A stretch of 64,000 nucleotides of DNA from positions 1,302,001-1,366,000 of the forward strand of contig NZ_CP098039.1 of NCBI RefSeq assembly GCF_023650955.1, given 5' to 3'. This DNA comes from Thermosynechococcus sp. HN-54. Lineage in GTDB: Bacteria; Cyanobacteriota; Cyanobacteriia; Thermosynechococcales; Thermosynechococcaceae. Within the stretch, counting starts at the first letter, position 1; each line of letters starts with the position of its first letter. Shown here piece by piece: positions 31,179 to 39,996 of this stretch. The position numbers were made by a program, and so were the translations under genes. The notes under the pieces were generated by a model. That model saw only the letters and a program-made list of their open reading frames with translations, was not told the origin of the DNA and ran no database searches.

Positions 31179-31460
31179 ATGTCTATACCGCAAGACGATC
31201 GGTTGGAGTATTCACTGCTGTCAGAGCGTGAGCTACAGGTGTTGGAGCTTGTGGCGGCGGGGCTAACCAACCAAGATATTGCCGCCAAATTAGACATCAG
31301 TAAGCGCACGGTGGATAACCACATTAGCAATATCCTGACGAAAACCAAATCGGAGAACCGTGTGGCACTCGTGCGGTGGGCGTTGGCGTGGGGTAAGGTT
31401 TGCTTGAATGATGTCAATTGTTGTGCATTACCGACCCCCCCTGCCCAGCTCCATGAGTGA
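31179..31460 (+). CDS. pedR: LuxR/NarL-type small regulator, PedR-like
   Basis: 93 residues consisting almost only of a GerE/LuxR DNA-binding domain: LLSERELQVLELVAAGLTNQDIAAKLDISKRTVDNHISNILTKT. There is no receiver domain. The C-terminus continues RVALVRWALAWGKVCLNDVNCC, which matches my recollection of the cyanobacterial redox-responsive regulator PedR; the cysteine pair is consistent with thioredoxin sensing. Symbol given from memory of the family. It overlaps the next small gene. Confidence 0.75.
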   Translation: MSIPQDDRLEYSLLSERELQVLELVAAGLTNQDIAAKLDISKRTVDNHISNILTKTKSENRVALVRWALAWGKVCLNDVNCCALPTPPAQLHE

Positions 31461-31704
31461 ACGTGTATACTACAACCCTTGCATGCCGCTGGCGGTCTAT
31501 CGCGAGTTGGCTGCCCACTTGCAATTACTCGATGGCGTTTCTGTGCGGCTGCTGCCCCAAAGCCGTGCTCAATTTGACTACCAACTGAGTCAAATCGAAG
31601 GAATTGCTGTGACTTGGCCCACCACGCCAAAGATGCAAGCACGCTGTGAGGAGATTCTCCAACACTATGGACTTCAGCATGGGGGCTGGCAGTGTTCACC
31701 ATAG
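31453..31704 (+). CDS. Conserved cyanobacterial small protein
   Basis: 83 residues starting MSERVYYNPCMPLAVYRELAAHLQ, overlapping the pedR-like stop by 8 nt. A longer start at 31411 would give 97 residues and a 50-nt overlap, but family-like sequence begins at YYNPCMPLAVYRE. Helix-strand pattern with a C-terminal CEEILQHYGLQHGGW. No catalytic motif. Probably co-translated with the upstream regulator. Function unknown. Confidence 0.65.
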   Translation: MSERVYYNPCMPLAVYRELAAHLQLLDGVSVRLLPQSRAQFDYQLSQIEGIAVTWPTTPKMQARCEEILQHYGLQHGGWQCSP

Positions 31705-31758
31705 GCTTTCTTAAAAATTCAGACACATTCAAACCTTGATCCCTCCCTTAGACTGACG

Positions 31759-32751
31759 ATGGAATCTGAAGAGTTTCTAGCTCGCTACGCCAAGGGCAAA
31801 ACCAATTTTCAAACTGTGAATCTGGCCGGAGTCAGTCTGGTTGGCGCCGATTTAATAGGAATCGATTTGCGCGGTGCTAGTTTACAGGGGGTACACTTTC
31901 AATTTTGTCACTTTGGTCGTGCTGATTTTAGTTATGCTCTGCTGACGGGAGCATGCTTGGAGGGGTGCAACTTTACCCAAGCAGTTTTTAACGATAGCCA
32001 TTTTCGTGATGCTCAGTGTCATGGCTGTGTTTTTGATCGCGCCAATTTACAGGGAGCAGATCTCACGTTGGCGGTTTTTCGCGATTGCAACTTCCTCAGT
32101 AGTGATTTGCGACAGGTAAATCTCAGTCATACCGTTTTGGTTGGCTCCTGTCTGCGGGGTGCCAACTTTCGCAAAGAGAACTATCAAGAGGGGGCGAGTC
32201 TGGTGGGTGCCGATCTCCGCCAAGTCGATCTCCAAGGTACCAATTTAGCAGGGGCAGATCTATCACGGGCTAACCTCAAGGGAGCCAATCTCAAGGAGGC
32301 CAACCTTAATGCCGCCAACCTTGCCCAAGCCAATTTGGAAAATACCAATCTACAGGGAGCGATTCTCACCCGTGCCATCCTCTATGAGGCCAATCTTGGG
32401 GGGAGCAATTTACGGCAGTCGCGGCTGGCTCAAGCAGACCTGCGGGGAGCGATGCTCAATCAAGCGGATTTGAGTCAAGCGATTCTCTCAGAGGCGCGAC
32501 TCGATGATGCCCAAGCTCAAGGGGTGAACTTGCGGGAAGCAGTTCTCAATAAGGCGGATCTGCGGCGTACGGATCTAACGGGGGCAGATTTGCAGGAGGC
32601 TCGTCTCATTGATGCCTACCTAGCGCGGACGAATCTCAAAGGCGCCAATTTACGTCAAGCCAACCTGATGCGTGCTGATCTCAGTAGTGCCCTGTTGCTG
32701 GAGGCTTGTTTGGCAGAGGCACTGATGCCCGATGGCAGTGTGTTTATCTAA
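31759..32751 (+). CDS. Pentapeptide repeat protein
   Basis: 330 residues. From about residue 20 to the end almost every fifth position follows the A(D/N)LXX pattern, for example LVGADLIGIDLRGASLQG and GTNLAGADLSRANLKGANL. These form a right-handed quadrilateral beta-helix. The first third has Cys/Phe-rich variant repeats (HFQFCHFGRADFSYALL). No signal peptide or membrane segment. The molecular role of such proteins in cyanobacteria is mostly unknown. Confidence 0.9.
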   Translation: MESEEFLARYAKGKTNFQTVNLAGVSLVGADLIGIDLRGASLQGVHFQFCHFGRADFSYALLTGACLEGCNFTQAVFNDSHFRDAQCHGCVFDRANLQGADLTLAVFRDCNFLSSDLRQVNLSHTVLVGSCLRGANFRKENYQEGASLVGADLRQVDLQGTNLAGADLSRANLKGANLKEANLNAANLAQANLENTNLQGAILTRAILYEANLGGSNLRQSRLAQADLRGAMLNQADLSQAILSEARLDDAQAQGVNLREAVLNKADLRRTDLTGADLQEARLIDAYLARTNLKGANLRQANLMRADLSSALLLEACLAEALMPDGSVFI

Positions 32752-32795
32752 GGCACTTGCTATAGTACGACAGAGGCGCAGTTTCCCTAAAGAGT

Positions 32796-33992
32796 ATGGC
32801 AGAGTTTGCAGCGGCACTGGCACCAGAGCTAACGATTCAGTGGGTGAATGCGATCGCCAGCGTTCCCCAAGATCAATGGGATGCTCTTGCTTTACCCTTG
32901 GAAACCCCCTTCTTTGAATGGGAATGGCTGCATCAAATTGAAGCCTCTGGTAGTGCGACACCGCAAACGGGTTGGCTACCCCATCATCTATTGGTTTGGC
33001 GCGATCGCCAGGGTCAGCGGGAACTGGTTGCAGCGGCTCCCCTATATCTCAAAGGCCACAGTCAAGGGGAATTTGTCTTTGATCACCAATGGGCAGATCT
33101 GGCCACACGACTCGGGATTCGCTATTATCCAAAACTGCTGGGCATGGCGCCCTTTACGCCGGCGGTGGGCTATCGCTTTCTCATGGCTGAAGGGGTGGAT
33201 GAGGTCACGATGACCAAGGTGATGCTCCATGAAATTGATCGCCTCTGCCAGCGCCATCGCCTTTCCAGTTGCCACTTTCTCTACGTCGATCCCCAATGGC
33301 AGCCCGCTGTCGAAGCCTATGGTTATCGCCCATGGCTACACCACAGTTACATTTGGCAAAATCGCAACTATCAGACCTTTGACGACTATCTGGCGGACTT
33401 CAATGCCAACCAACGCCGCAACATCAAGCGGGAACGCAAGGCCGTTGCTCAAGCGGATTTCACCTTTCGTGTCCATCGGGGGGATGAGGTCAGCCGCACT
33501 CTGCTGCGCCAAATGTACGATTTCTATGCCGATACCTGTGACAAATTTGGTTGGTGGGGTAGCAAGTACCTGACGCGGCAATTTTTTGAAGCCCTCAGCG
33601 ATCGCTATCGCCACCGCGTGGTACTCTTTGCTGCCTATCCTAGGAATGGCGGCCAGCGTCCCATTGCCATGTCCTTTTGCATTACTAAGGGAGCCAATCT
33701 CTACGGTCGCTATTGGGGCAGTGCTCGCGAAATTGATTGCCTGCACTTTAATGCCTGTTACTACGAACCCATTGAGTGGGCGATCGCCAACGGGATTCAG
33801 CGCTTTGACCCCGGTGCCGGCGGACGCCACAAAAAACGGCGGGGTTTTCCAGCCACTCCCAACTACAGCCTGCACCGCTTCTATGAACCGCGGTTAGCGC
33901 AAATTTTTGATCACTACATTGACGAAATCAATGACGAGGAGCAACGGCTCATTGACACGATCAATGCCGATCTACCCATGAAGTCTCTCTAA
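32796..33992 (+). CDS. GNAT-fold protein, DUF482/COG3146 type
   Basis: 398 residues. The family pattern is clear: [23 protein letters not shown] near the start, [11 protein letters not shown], a central [16 protein letters not shown], and at the end [32 protein letters not shown] then [15 protein letters not shown]. Related to Fem-like peptidyl or acyl transferases with a duplicated GNAT fold. Substrate unknown. The stop overlaps the convergent nrdR gene by 4 nt. Confidence 0.85.
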   Translation: MAEFAAALAPELTIQWVNAIASVPQDQWDALALPLETPFFEWEWLHQIEASGSATPQTGWLPHHLLVWRDRQGQRELVAAAPLYLKGHSQGEFVFDHQWADLATRLGIRYYPKLLGMAPFTPAVGYRFLMAEGVDEVTMTKVMLHEIDRLCQRHRLSSCHFLYVDPQWQPAVEAYGYRPWLHHSYIWQNRNYQTFDDYLADFNANQRRNIKRERKAVAQADFTFRVHRGDEVSRTLLRQMYDFYADTCDKFGWWGSKYLTRQFFEALSDRYRHRVVLFAAYPRNGGQRPIAMSFCITKGANLYGRYWGSAREIDCLHFNACYYEPIEWAIANGIQRFDPGAGGRHKKRRGFPATPNYSLHRFYEPRLAQIFDHYIDEINDEEQRLIDTINADLPMKSL

Positions 33993-34477
33993 GACTGGGA
34001 GGCCGTCACTAACTCTGGCGAGGCAGGGGTCTCCTGGAGATGAGCCAGTTCAGCAACAAAGTCACTAATCCCTTGGAACTGACGATAGACCGAGGCAAAA
34101 CGGACATAGGCCACTTCACTCAGGTGACGCAGCCGCTGGAGTGCCGCTTCCCCCAATTCTGCACTAGTCACTTCACGGCGCGATCGCAACTGCAAGTCCG
34201 CTTCAATATCATCCACGAGAGCTTCAATCTTTTGCTGCGGAATGTTGGTTTTGCCACAGGCAGTCATGATTCCCCGCAACAATTTCGAGCGATCAAAGGA
34301 TTCGCGATCGCCATTGCGCTTAATGACCGTAATGGGAACGTACTCAATCCGCTCATAGGTGGTAAAGCGACGACCGCACTCCAAACATTCTCGACGCCGT
34401 CGAATACTTTGCCCCCCTTCTGCCGATCGAGACTCAAGAACACGACTATCGGTATGGTGGCAATAGGGACACTGCAT
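33989..34477 (-). CDS. nrdR: Transcriptional repressor NrdR
   Basis: Represses ribonucleotide reductase genes in response to dATP/ATP. 162 residues. The N-terminal zinc ribbon has CPYC and CLECGRRF, followed by the ATP-cone domain starting [20 protein letters not shown]. Normal length. The initiation site is well defined ([17 protein letters not shown]). Confidence 0.95.
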   Translation of the reverse strand: MQCPYCHHTDSRVLESRSAEGGQSIRRRRECLECGRRFTTYERIEYVPITVIKRNGDRESFDRSKLLRGIMTACGKTNIPQQKIEALVDDIEADLQLRSRREVTSAELGEAALQRLRHLSEVAYVRFASVYRQFQGISDFVAELAHLQETPASPELVTASQS

Positions 34478-34596
34478 AGGGATCCCACTGACTGAGGCAC
34501 CTGTAGAGTATCATAGCGGATTCTTTCGACTCATTAACATTGACGAGGGCAGCGACAGCGTTTGTTAGGCTAGGGGTATCCCTTGAATGTACTGCG

Positions 34597-34728
34597 ATGA
34601 CCGACCCTACCCCCCGCAAAAAACGCAATCAACCCACCATCATTAATGTCGAGCCAGAAAATTTACTCCTCATTGTTGCCCTGAGCCTCTTTATTCCTCT
34701 CGTGATCGTCGGCTTTTTTGTCCATTAG
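34597..34728 (+). CDS. Small single-span membrane protein
   Basis: 43 residues from the ATG at 34597 (MTDPTPRKKRNQPTIINVEP), followed by one hydrophobic segment NLLLIVALSLFIPLVIVGFFVH. A positive N-terminal tail suggests it faces the cytoplasm. Size and shape resemble the small subunits of cyanobacterial photosynthetic or NDH-1 complexes, but I do not recognise it as any named one. Confidence 0.6.
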   Translation: MTDPTPRKKRNQPTIINVEPENLLLIVALSLFIPLVIVGFFVH

Positions 34729-35628
34729 TACAACCTTTTGCCAAAAATGGCGCGTACAAGACAGGAGTGTGATGCTCTGGTGTGACTGCACCTTGGCTCA
34801 GAAAGTTTAATGCTCGTTAAAAGGCCTGTATCCCCGCCTGAAAATTAACGTAAGTTGCATAAATACAACAGAATTAACCGCTAAGAAATTTGCTTTTTGC
34901 ATTATAAATTGTAAATCAGGGCCAACTCAGGGGCTTGGCATTGTAGAGTATCGAGCTTTTGCTGAATAAGACCTATCCGTTGCTGGAGTGGTTTTGGCGG
35001 GGGAGAAATTATTAAGAAATTATAAAAATCTCAAATAAGTCTTAACTATTCAACGCTTGAGTCATTAAAAAGCAAAAAAGATTACAAAGTTTTGTATCTT
35101 TGGTAGTCTGAATCTTAAGATGTTGGATAGATAGTCTGTTATCGAAAATTCTCTTTTGATGAGATTTTGCTCGGTGACATGGTTGTCGAAAATTAAGTTC
35201 CATTTGGGGGAAAGGTGATGAAAAATCTGCAGTTTCAATGTAAGACTCAATTTATCAAAATTGATCATTTAAGCGATTGTATTATGAGCAAAAAGATGAT
35301 TAGTGAATATCAATTACGGTACCTACATAAAAATTAATTAAAGCTTAAATCCCGTAAAAAGAAGCCGACTTAGTATTCAGGAATACTAAAACTCAATTGA
35401 CAGAAACTGTGGCGGCTGCCTAGACTATAAGCATTGATAATCTGTCAAATTTACACCAAAATATCGCTGCCCTAATCTAAATCTTAGGAGAGCAAAATTG
35501 AGATTATCTATGGAAATTGTAGTCGAGATAACAGTCATTCACGCTGTTTTCACGATTTAATACCTAGTTGCTCAATGAGTAATACTCACATTTTGCCTGT
35601 TCCTGAATTGGATGTAAGGAAGTAGTCT
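34729..35628. other. AT-rich intergenic stretch without a recognised gene
   Basis: About 900 nt between the small membrane protein and the IS-split gene. AT-rich, free of HIP1 palindromes, with no long open frame that looks coding. It holds one short frame with a good ribosome site (35218-35337, listed separately). No tRNA or known RNA family recognised. A minus-strand frame at 35065-35268 is AT-rich, low-complexity and probably not a gene. Confidence 0.6.
35218..35337 (+). CDS. Possible 39-residue peptide
   Basis: ATG preceded by GGGGGAAAGG at good spacing. It encodes MKNLQFQCKTQFIKIDHLSD and continues to a C-terminus ending in RYLHKN. Lysine-rich, no hydrophobic span. Supported only by the ribosome site; it could be chance in an AT-rich stretch. 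Confidence 0.22.
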   Translation: MKNLQFQCKTQFIKIDHLSDCIMSKKMISEYQLRYLHKN

Positions 35629-35850
35629 ATGGTTCCCTGTTTATCAATTTCAATGATTTATTATTTGCGGCGGTTGTTGCGGCAGTATGAGCCATTTCTT
35701 AAGCCTGTTATTCATGAAGGGGCAGGGTTAGTGGCAAATGCCGAGGCAGATCTTGGTGCTGTATTGGAGAGTCTCTATCCTGATGCAGAGGAGTTGGCGA
35801 CCGCAACCGAACAGTTGAGTCGGTTAATTCTTTTACATCAGAAAAAAGAC

Positions 35851-35859
35851 CTTCTCTCT
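35851..35859. repeat. Target-site duplication, left copy
   Basis: CTTCTCTCT directly left of the IS; identical to 36949-36957 directly right of it. Confidence 0.85.
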
Positions 35860-36948
35860 CAGAAGTGTTGAAAGATAGTTTAAGAGGCTAGAAAAAAGGG
35901 AAGAAATGTCGTATTCTTCCCTCAAAAGAAGAAAAATTAATCAGCTTACTATGGCATCTTTTTCAGTTCTTGTCAAGTCTATTCTCAAGCAGCTCAGCCC
36001 TTGCGACTACCCCGTCCTCAACTCTCAATTGTTCTTCAAAATCTGGTTGACCTACATTCTCGACCAAGGATTAACCAGCATGAGAGCCTTATTTTATCGC
36101 TTGAATCATTCGGGGATTACAGTGGATATGTCCACGTTTTCCAAGGCGAACAAAACTCGAACAACCACCTTATTTGAGAGGATTTACACTCATCTCATGT
36201 CTCAAGCTCGCAAGAGACATCGTTGTTCAAGTCTGATGCTGTTTCCTATTGATTCAACCGTCATTACCCTGACGAGTAAGCTCTTTTGGTTCTACAAATA
36301 CCATCAAGTGAAGTTAATTACAGGATTTGATTTAACAGAGAACATCCTGGGTAAGGCAGTAGTCTCTTTTGGGGAGAGACATGACCTAAGCTTTCAAGAC
36401 GAGATTTTAGAAATGATCCCTGAGAATGCCGTTGCCATCATGGATAGAGGGTTTGCGAGTTGGAGATTTTTAGAGCGGCTGAGTGAGAGGAAGTGTTTAT
36501 TTGTTGTGCGTATCAAGAATAACATGAGAATGAAGCTCAATCATGAGAGATACCGAGTGGTTCAATTTTTTGATGAGCATGGAACAGAGTTTCGTATTGC
36601 GACGAATCTAATGCATCTAAGTGATGAGGAAGTGAGTGAGCTGTATCGGCATCGGTGGGGGATTGAGAACTTATGGAAGTTTCTAAAGATGCATTTATCA
36701 TTAGACAAGCTGATTACGAAGAGTTTGAATGGGGTGATAAATCAGATTTATATGGTTTTGATTGGGTACTTAATTTTAGAGCTAATGGAGATACCTGAAT
36801 ACTTTGGCAGGAAGCTATTAGACAAATTGCGATATTTGCAACTGGAACTGAGTCGCCGCTGCTCGATAGTGCATTGGAGCTTTGATTGGCAGCCAGAGCT
36901 ACTTGTCACTTAGGATGTTAAGTTTTGTTGCAGAATTCAACACTTCTG
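35860..36948 (+). mobile_element. Complete IS4-family insertion sequence, 1,089 bp
   Basis: Bounded by a perfect 13-bp terminal inverted repeat: CAGAAGTGTTGAA at 35860-35872 and TTCAACACTTCTG at 36936-36948. It is flanked by a perfect 9-bp direct repeat (35851-35859 and 36949-36957). It contains one transposase gene with an intact DDE/YREK signature. All parts needed for movement appear intact, and the perfect target duplication suggests a recent insertion. Confidence 0.93.
35906..36913 (+). CDS. IS4-family transposase
   Basis: 335 residues, full length. The first Asp lies in LFPIDSTVITL, the second in VAIMDRGFASWRFLE, and the YREK block with Glu and Lys in ELYRHRWGIENLWKFLKMHL exactly fits Y-x2-R-x3-E-x6-K of IS4 transposases. 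GGGAAG precedes the ATG. AT-rich relative to the chromosome. Reading frame intact, so probably active. Confidence 0.95.
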   Translation: MSYSSLKRRKINQLTMASFSVLVKSILKQLSPCDYPVLNSQLFFKIWLTYILDQGLTSMRALFYRLNHSGITVDMSTFSKANKTRTTTLFERIYTHLMSQARKRHRCSSLMLFPIDSTVITLTSKLFWFYKYHQVKLITGFDLTENILGKAVVSFGERHDLSFQDEILEMIPENAVAIMDRGFASWRFLERLSERKCLFVVRIKNNMRMKLNHERYRVVQFFDEHGTEFRIATNLMHLSDEEVSELYRHRWGIENLWKFLKMHLSLDKLITKSLNGVINQIYMVLIGYLILELMEIPEYFGRKLLDKLRYLQLELSRRCSIVHWSFDWQPELLVT

Positions 36949-36957
36949 CTTCTCTCT
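36949..36957. repeat. Target-site duplication, right copy
   Basis: CTTCTCTCT directly right of the IS; identical to 35851-35859. Confidence 0.85.
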
Positions 36958-37183
36958 GTTGAGCAATATGAGGCAATCACTCGCCAAATTTTCTGGATCT
37001 TGGGACTAAAATACACGTCACCAACCATGGATCAAGAATCAGTCACTGCTTAGCCAGCAGCAGATAGAAATTTTTTCTCTTGCTAATCGAAATGCTAGGA
37101 GAGGCGCCAATGGTTCTAGCAATTTCATTGGTCTAGGTCAAGTCACTCTGTTATTTCCGCAATATCCAAGCTAGGATAACATT

Positions 37184-39322
37184 ATGGAGCACGATCCCTC
37201 GTTTTTATTTCCTCAATTTGGTCGGCCAATCATGGGTAGTCAAGGGGGCTATGGATTTGACTTTCCAGTGAGTACGGATCCCTATGATCTGCTGCGGAGT
37301 GTTTGTGCCCGTTTACCCCTGTTGATTATTTTCTATGACAATGAGGGGCAAATTCATTCCATTAACCAAGAGGTGACGACCCAGTTGGGCTGGGATACGG
37401 GGGACTTGCTCTCGCGGGATTTTTTGAGCCACTGCTTTCCCGATCCAGAGACACGGCAGCAGATGCGTTATTGGATGATTCATCCCCCCAACGGTTGGCA
37501 GGAGATTCCTGTCCATGGTGCAGATGGCCAAGTCCTAGAGATGATCTGGGCTTTTGTGCGATTTCCCAATGGCGCAGGCTTGATCTGCGGCTACAACATT
37601 ACGGATATGAAGTTGACCCAAGCAGCGTTGCTGGAAACCAGCGATCGCTACGCGCTACTCACCCGTGGCATCAATGATGGCATCTGGGACTGGAACTTGA
37701 CGACCAATGAGACCTTTTATTCCTCCCGCTGGAAAAGCATTCTCGGCTATCAGGATCACGAAATTGGCAACCACATTGACGATTGGCTCAAGCGCATTCA
37801 CTCCCAAGATGTCGAGCGGGTGAAGTTGAATTTAATGCTCCATGTGCGGGGACAAACGCCCCATTTCCATCAGGAGTTTCGCATTCAGCATTGCAATGGT
37901 TCCTATCGTTGGGCGTTGGCACGAGGGCTGGTACTGCGGGATGCCTATGGCAATGCTACACGGGTTGCGGGTTCCCTGACGGATTTGACCGAACATCGCC
38001 TTGCCGAGGCACAGTTGCTCCATGATGCCCTCCACGACTCCCTGACGGGGTTGGCCAATCGCACGCTGCTCTTTGATCGCATTGAACAGGCGGCTCGCCA
38101 CGGTCGGCGTCGTCCCGACTACAAGTTTGCAATTTTGTTCATTGACATTGATCGCTTTAAGGTCATTAATGACAGCCTTGGCCACAGTTGTGGTGACTTG
38201 ATTTTGATTGAATTGGCCAATCGCCTCACCCGCATTGTCCGCCCCGATGATACGGTTGCTCGTATTGGCGGTGATGAGTTTGTGATTTTGCTGGATGACA
38301 TTAGCAACAATAGCGATGCTTTGGGGGTTTGCGATCGCATTCACTGTGAACTGGAGAAACCTTTTATTGTCAAAGACCAACCGATTACGCTGCGGGTGAG
38401 TATTGGCGTGGCCACCCGATCGCCCCATATTGAGAAGGCAGAAAACTATTTGCGCAATGCCGATATTGCCATGTATCGTGCCAAGCTGGCGGGGGGCAAT
38501 CGCTATCAAGTCTTTAGTGAAGAAATGCATTTGATGGCGCGCGATCGCCTCTCCCTCGAAGTCGGGTTGCGCCAAGCCCTTGAGCGAGATGAATTTACCC
38601 TCTTTTATCAGCCCATTTACCGCCTTAGTGATAATCGTCTCTACGGTTTTGAAGCCCTGATTCGCTGGCAGCATCCCACCCAAGGATTACTCCTCCCGGA
38701 TCGCTTCATTCCCCTTGCCGAGGAGACTGGCCTGATTTTGCCCATTGGCGATTGGGTGATCTGGCGCGCCTGTCGCGATCTCCAGCACTGGCACGAGCAA
38801 TTTCCCCAGTGTCGGTTGTCTGTGAATGTCAATTTATCGAATCGGCAACTGATGCACCCTGCCCTCGCGGAACAGGTGTTGGCTGCCTTGGAGCAAACCC
38901 AAATCCCCCCCCATTGCCTGCACCTCGAAATGACCGAAAGTGTGGGGATTGATCAGCCCGATCAGGTGCGGCAGACATTGCTCAAACTCAAGGCGCAAGG
39001 GATCAAACTCAGTCTCGATGACTTTGGTACGGGCTATTCTTCTCTTGCCTACTTGACCAATCTTCCCATTGACATCCTGAAAGTGGATCGCAGCTTTGTG
39101 AAGCTGATCACCGAAACCAACCAAAAACACCTCGTGATTGATGCCATTGTCGGCCTCGCCAAGGGTCTAGAACTCGAAGTGATTGCCGAAGGGGTAGAGC
39201 ATCCCTATCAGGTGACACGACTGCGGGAACTAGGCTGTGACTACGCTCAGGGCTATTATTTCTCACAACCCCTCAGTATTGAGCAAGTGAATGCCCTCCT
39301 CGCACAAATCCATGCAGCATAA
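37184..39322 (+). CDS. PAS-PAS-GGDEF-EAL cyclic-di-GMP protein
   Basis: 712 residues. Two PAS sensor domains (about 30-145 and 155-275, the second with a PAC segment HFHQEFRIQHCNGSYRWALARG) precede a GGDEF domain and an EAL domain. The diguanylate cyclase site VARIGGDEFVILL near residue 360 is intact, and the inhibitory site RxxD (RPDD) sits five residues before GGDEF. The phosphodiesterase site YGFEALIRWQHP near residue 488 and the DDFGTGYSSLAYL loop are also intact. It could be bifunctional. Cytosolic; no membrane segment seen. Confidence 0.93.
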   Translation: MEHDPSFLFPQFGRPIMGSQGGYGFDFPVSTDPYDLLRSVCARLPLLIIFYDNEGQIHSINQEVTTQLGWDTGDLLSRDFLSHCFPDPETRQQMRYWMIHPPNGWQEIPVHGADGQVLEMIWAFVRFPNGAGLICGYNITDMKLTQAALLETSDRYALLTRGINDGIWDWNLTTNETFYSSRWKSILGYQDHEIGNHIDDWLKRIHSQDVERVKLNLMLHVRGQTPHFHQEFRIQHCNGSYRWALARGLVLRDAYGNATRVAGSLTDLTEHRLAEAQLLHDALHDSLTGLANRTLLFDRIEQAARHGRRRPDYKFAILFIDIDRFKVINDSLGHSCGDLILIELANRLTRIVRPDDTVARIGGDEFVILLDDISNNSDALGVCDRIHCELEKPFIVKDQPITLRVSIGVATRSPHIEKAENYLRNADIAMYRAKLAGGNRYQVFSEEMHLMARDRLSLEVGLRQALERDEFTLFYQPIYRLSDNRLYGFEALIRWQHPTQGLLLPDRFIPLAEETGLILPIGDWVIWRACRDLQHWHEQFPQCRLSVNVNLSNRQLMHPALAEQVLAALEQTQIPPHCLHLEMTESVGIDQPDQVRQTLLKLKAQGIKLSLDDFGTGYSSLAYLTNLPIDILKVDRSFVKLITETNQKHLVIDAIVGLAKGLELEVIAEGVEHPYQVTRLRELGCDYAQGYYFSQPLSIEQVNALLAQIHAA

Positions 39323-39347
39323 AAAACATTGGTAGCAGACTTTCGGA

Positions 39348-39893
39348 CTAGTGATGCGCTTCTGAACTGACGCGGTACATCAAGTAGGTGCTGATAGCAA
39401 TAATTAGAATTGCAGCGGCCAAGTAAAGCAAATCTAAGGGGGTTTTGACACTGAAGGCAATCAGTTGCTTAAAGAAGGTAACCACTAAGGCCATGACAAT
39501 TGTTTTCAGCAGTTTATCCTTAAGCTGATCTAAGCTTTGAGCCTGCATTAGCGAAACATCAGTGGCGCGATCGCGAGCTAGACCCGCATCAATTTTAGAA
39601 ATAAACAGTTCATAGATACCGAGGGCAAACAGCAATAAAATAATGCCAATTAAATACAAATCAATACCCGTGATGATGTAGCCAAGCGTTTTGATATAAA
39701 TTGTGGAATCCCCATAGTTGCGAAATTGGATGCCTAGCCCCAGAAGAATTTCATGACTGCCAAGAATGAAAAGAGCAAACGTACTCAATAGGCTAAAAAT
39801 AACTGGAATAATGACAAAAAGGCGGAAATACCAGAGAAACGGCTCAACTACCCTCTCCAGTTGGGACAATCTTCGCATTACCAAGAGCACCAA
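39348..39893 (-). CDS. UPF0114/YqhA-family membrane protein
   Basis: 181 residues (or 176 from MRRLSQLERVVEPFLWYFRL). About four membrane spans. FLWYFRLFVIIPVIFSLLSTFALFILGSHEI and GIDLYLIGIILLLFALGIYELFISKID are hallmarks of the family, followed by the LDQLKDKLLKTIVMALVVTFF segment. Function unknown across bacteria. Confidence 0.82.
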   Translation of the reverse strand: MVLLVMRRLSQLERVVEPFLWYFRLFVIIPVIFSLLSTFALFILGSHEILLGLGIQFRNYGDSTIYIKTLGYIITGIDLYLIGIILLLFALGIYELFISKIDAGLARDRATDVSLMQAQSLDQLKDKLLKTIVMALVVTFFKQLIAFSVKTPLDLLYLAAAILIIAISTYLMYRVSSEAHH

Positions 39894-39996
39894 AAGCTCC
39901 TAACATCCTAGCAGAGCCACTCGCCCATCCTTAGGGAGATAATGTGGCAAATGCTAGGGGGTATTGGCTGAAGATTACCAGCGGATGCGTAGGAGC

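Larger units (their letters stand above)
35629..37053 (+). pseudogene. Small gene split by IS insertion (108 codons when restored)
   Basis: The left part, 35629-35859, encodes 77 residues (MVPCLSISMIYYLRRLLRQY to LHQKKDLLS). Removing the IS (35860-36948) and one copy of the 9-bp target duplication continues the same frame from 36958 with VEQYEAITRQIFWILGLKYT to a TAG at 37051-37053, giving 108 residues. The reconstituted protein is helical and acidic in the middle, with no motif I recognise. As it stands the left part would end after four IS-encoded residues (QKC then stop). A start at the ATG of MIYYLRR is also possible. Confidence 0.75.

Noticed and set aside
35065-35268. 67-codon minus-strand frame in the AT-rich gap
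   Set aside because: AT-driven, low-complexity, no ribosome site; not counted as a gene.
34729-35628. Remnant of a second IS
   Set aside because: Short protein-like fragments can be read but no transposase motif or inverted-repeat pair was found.
37832-38683. 283-codon frame on the minus strand
   Set aside because: Antisense shadow of the GGDEF-EAL gene, no ribosome site or domain pattern.
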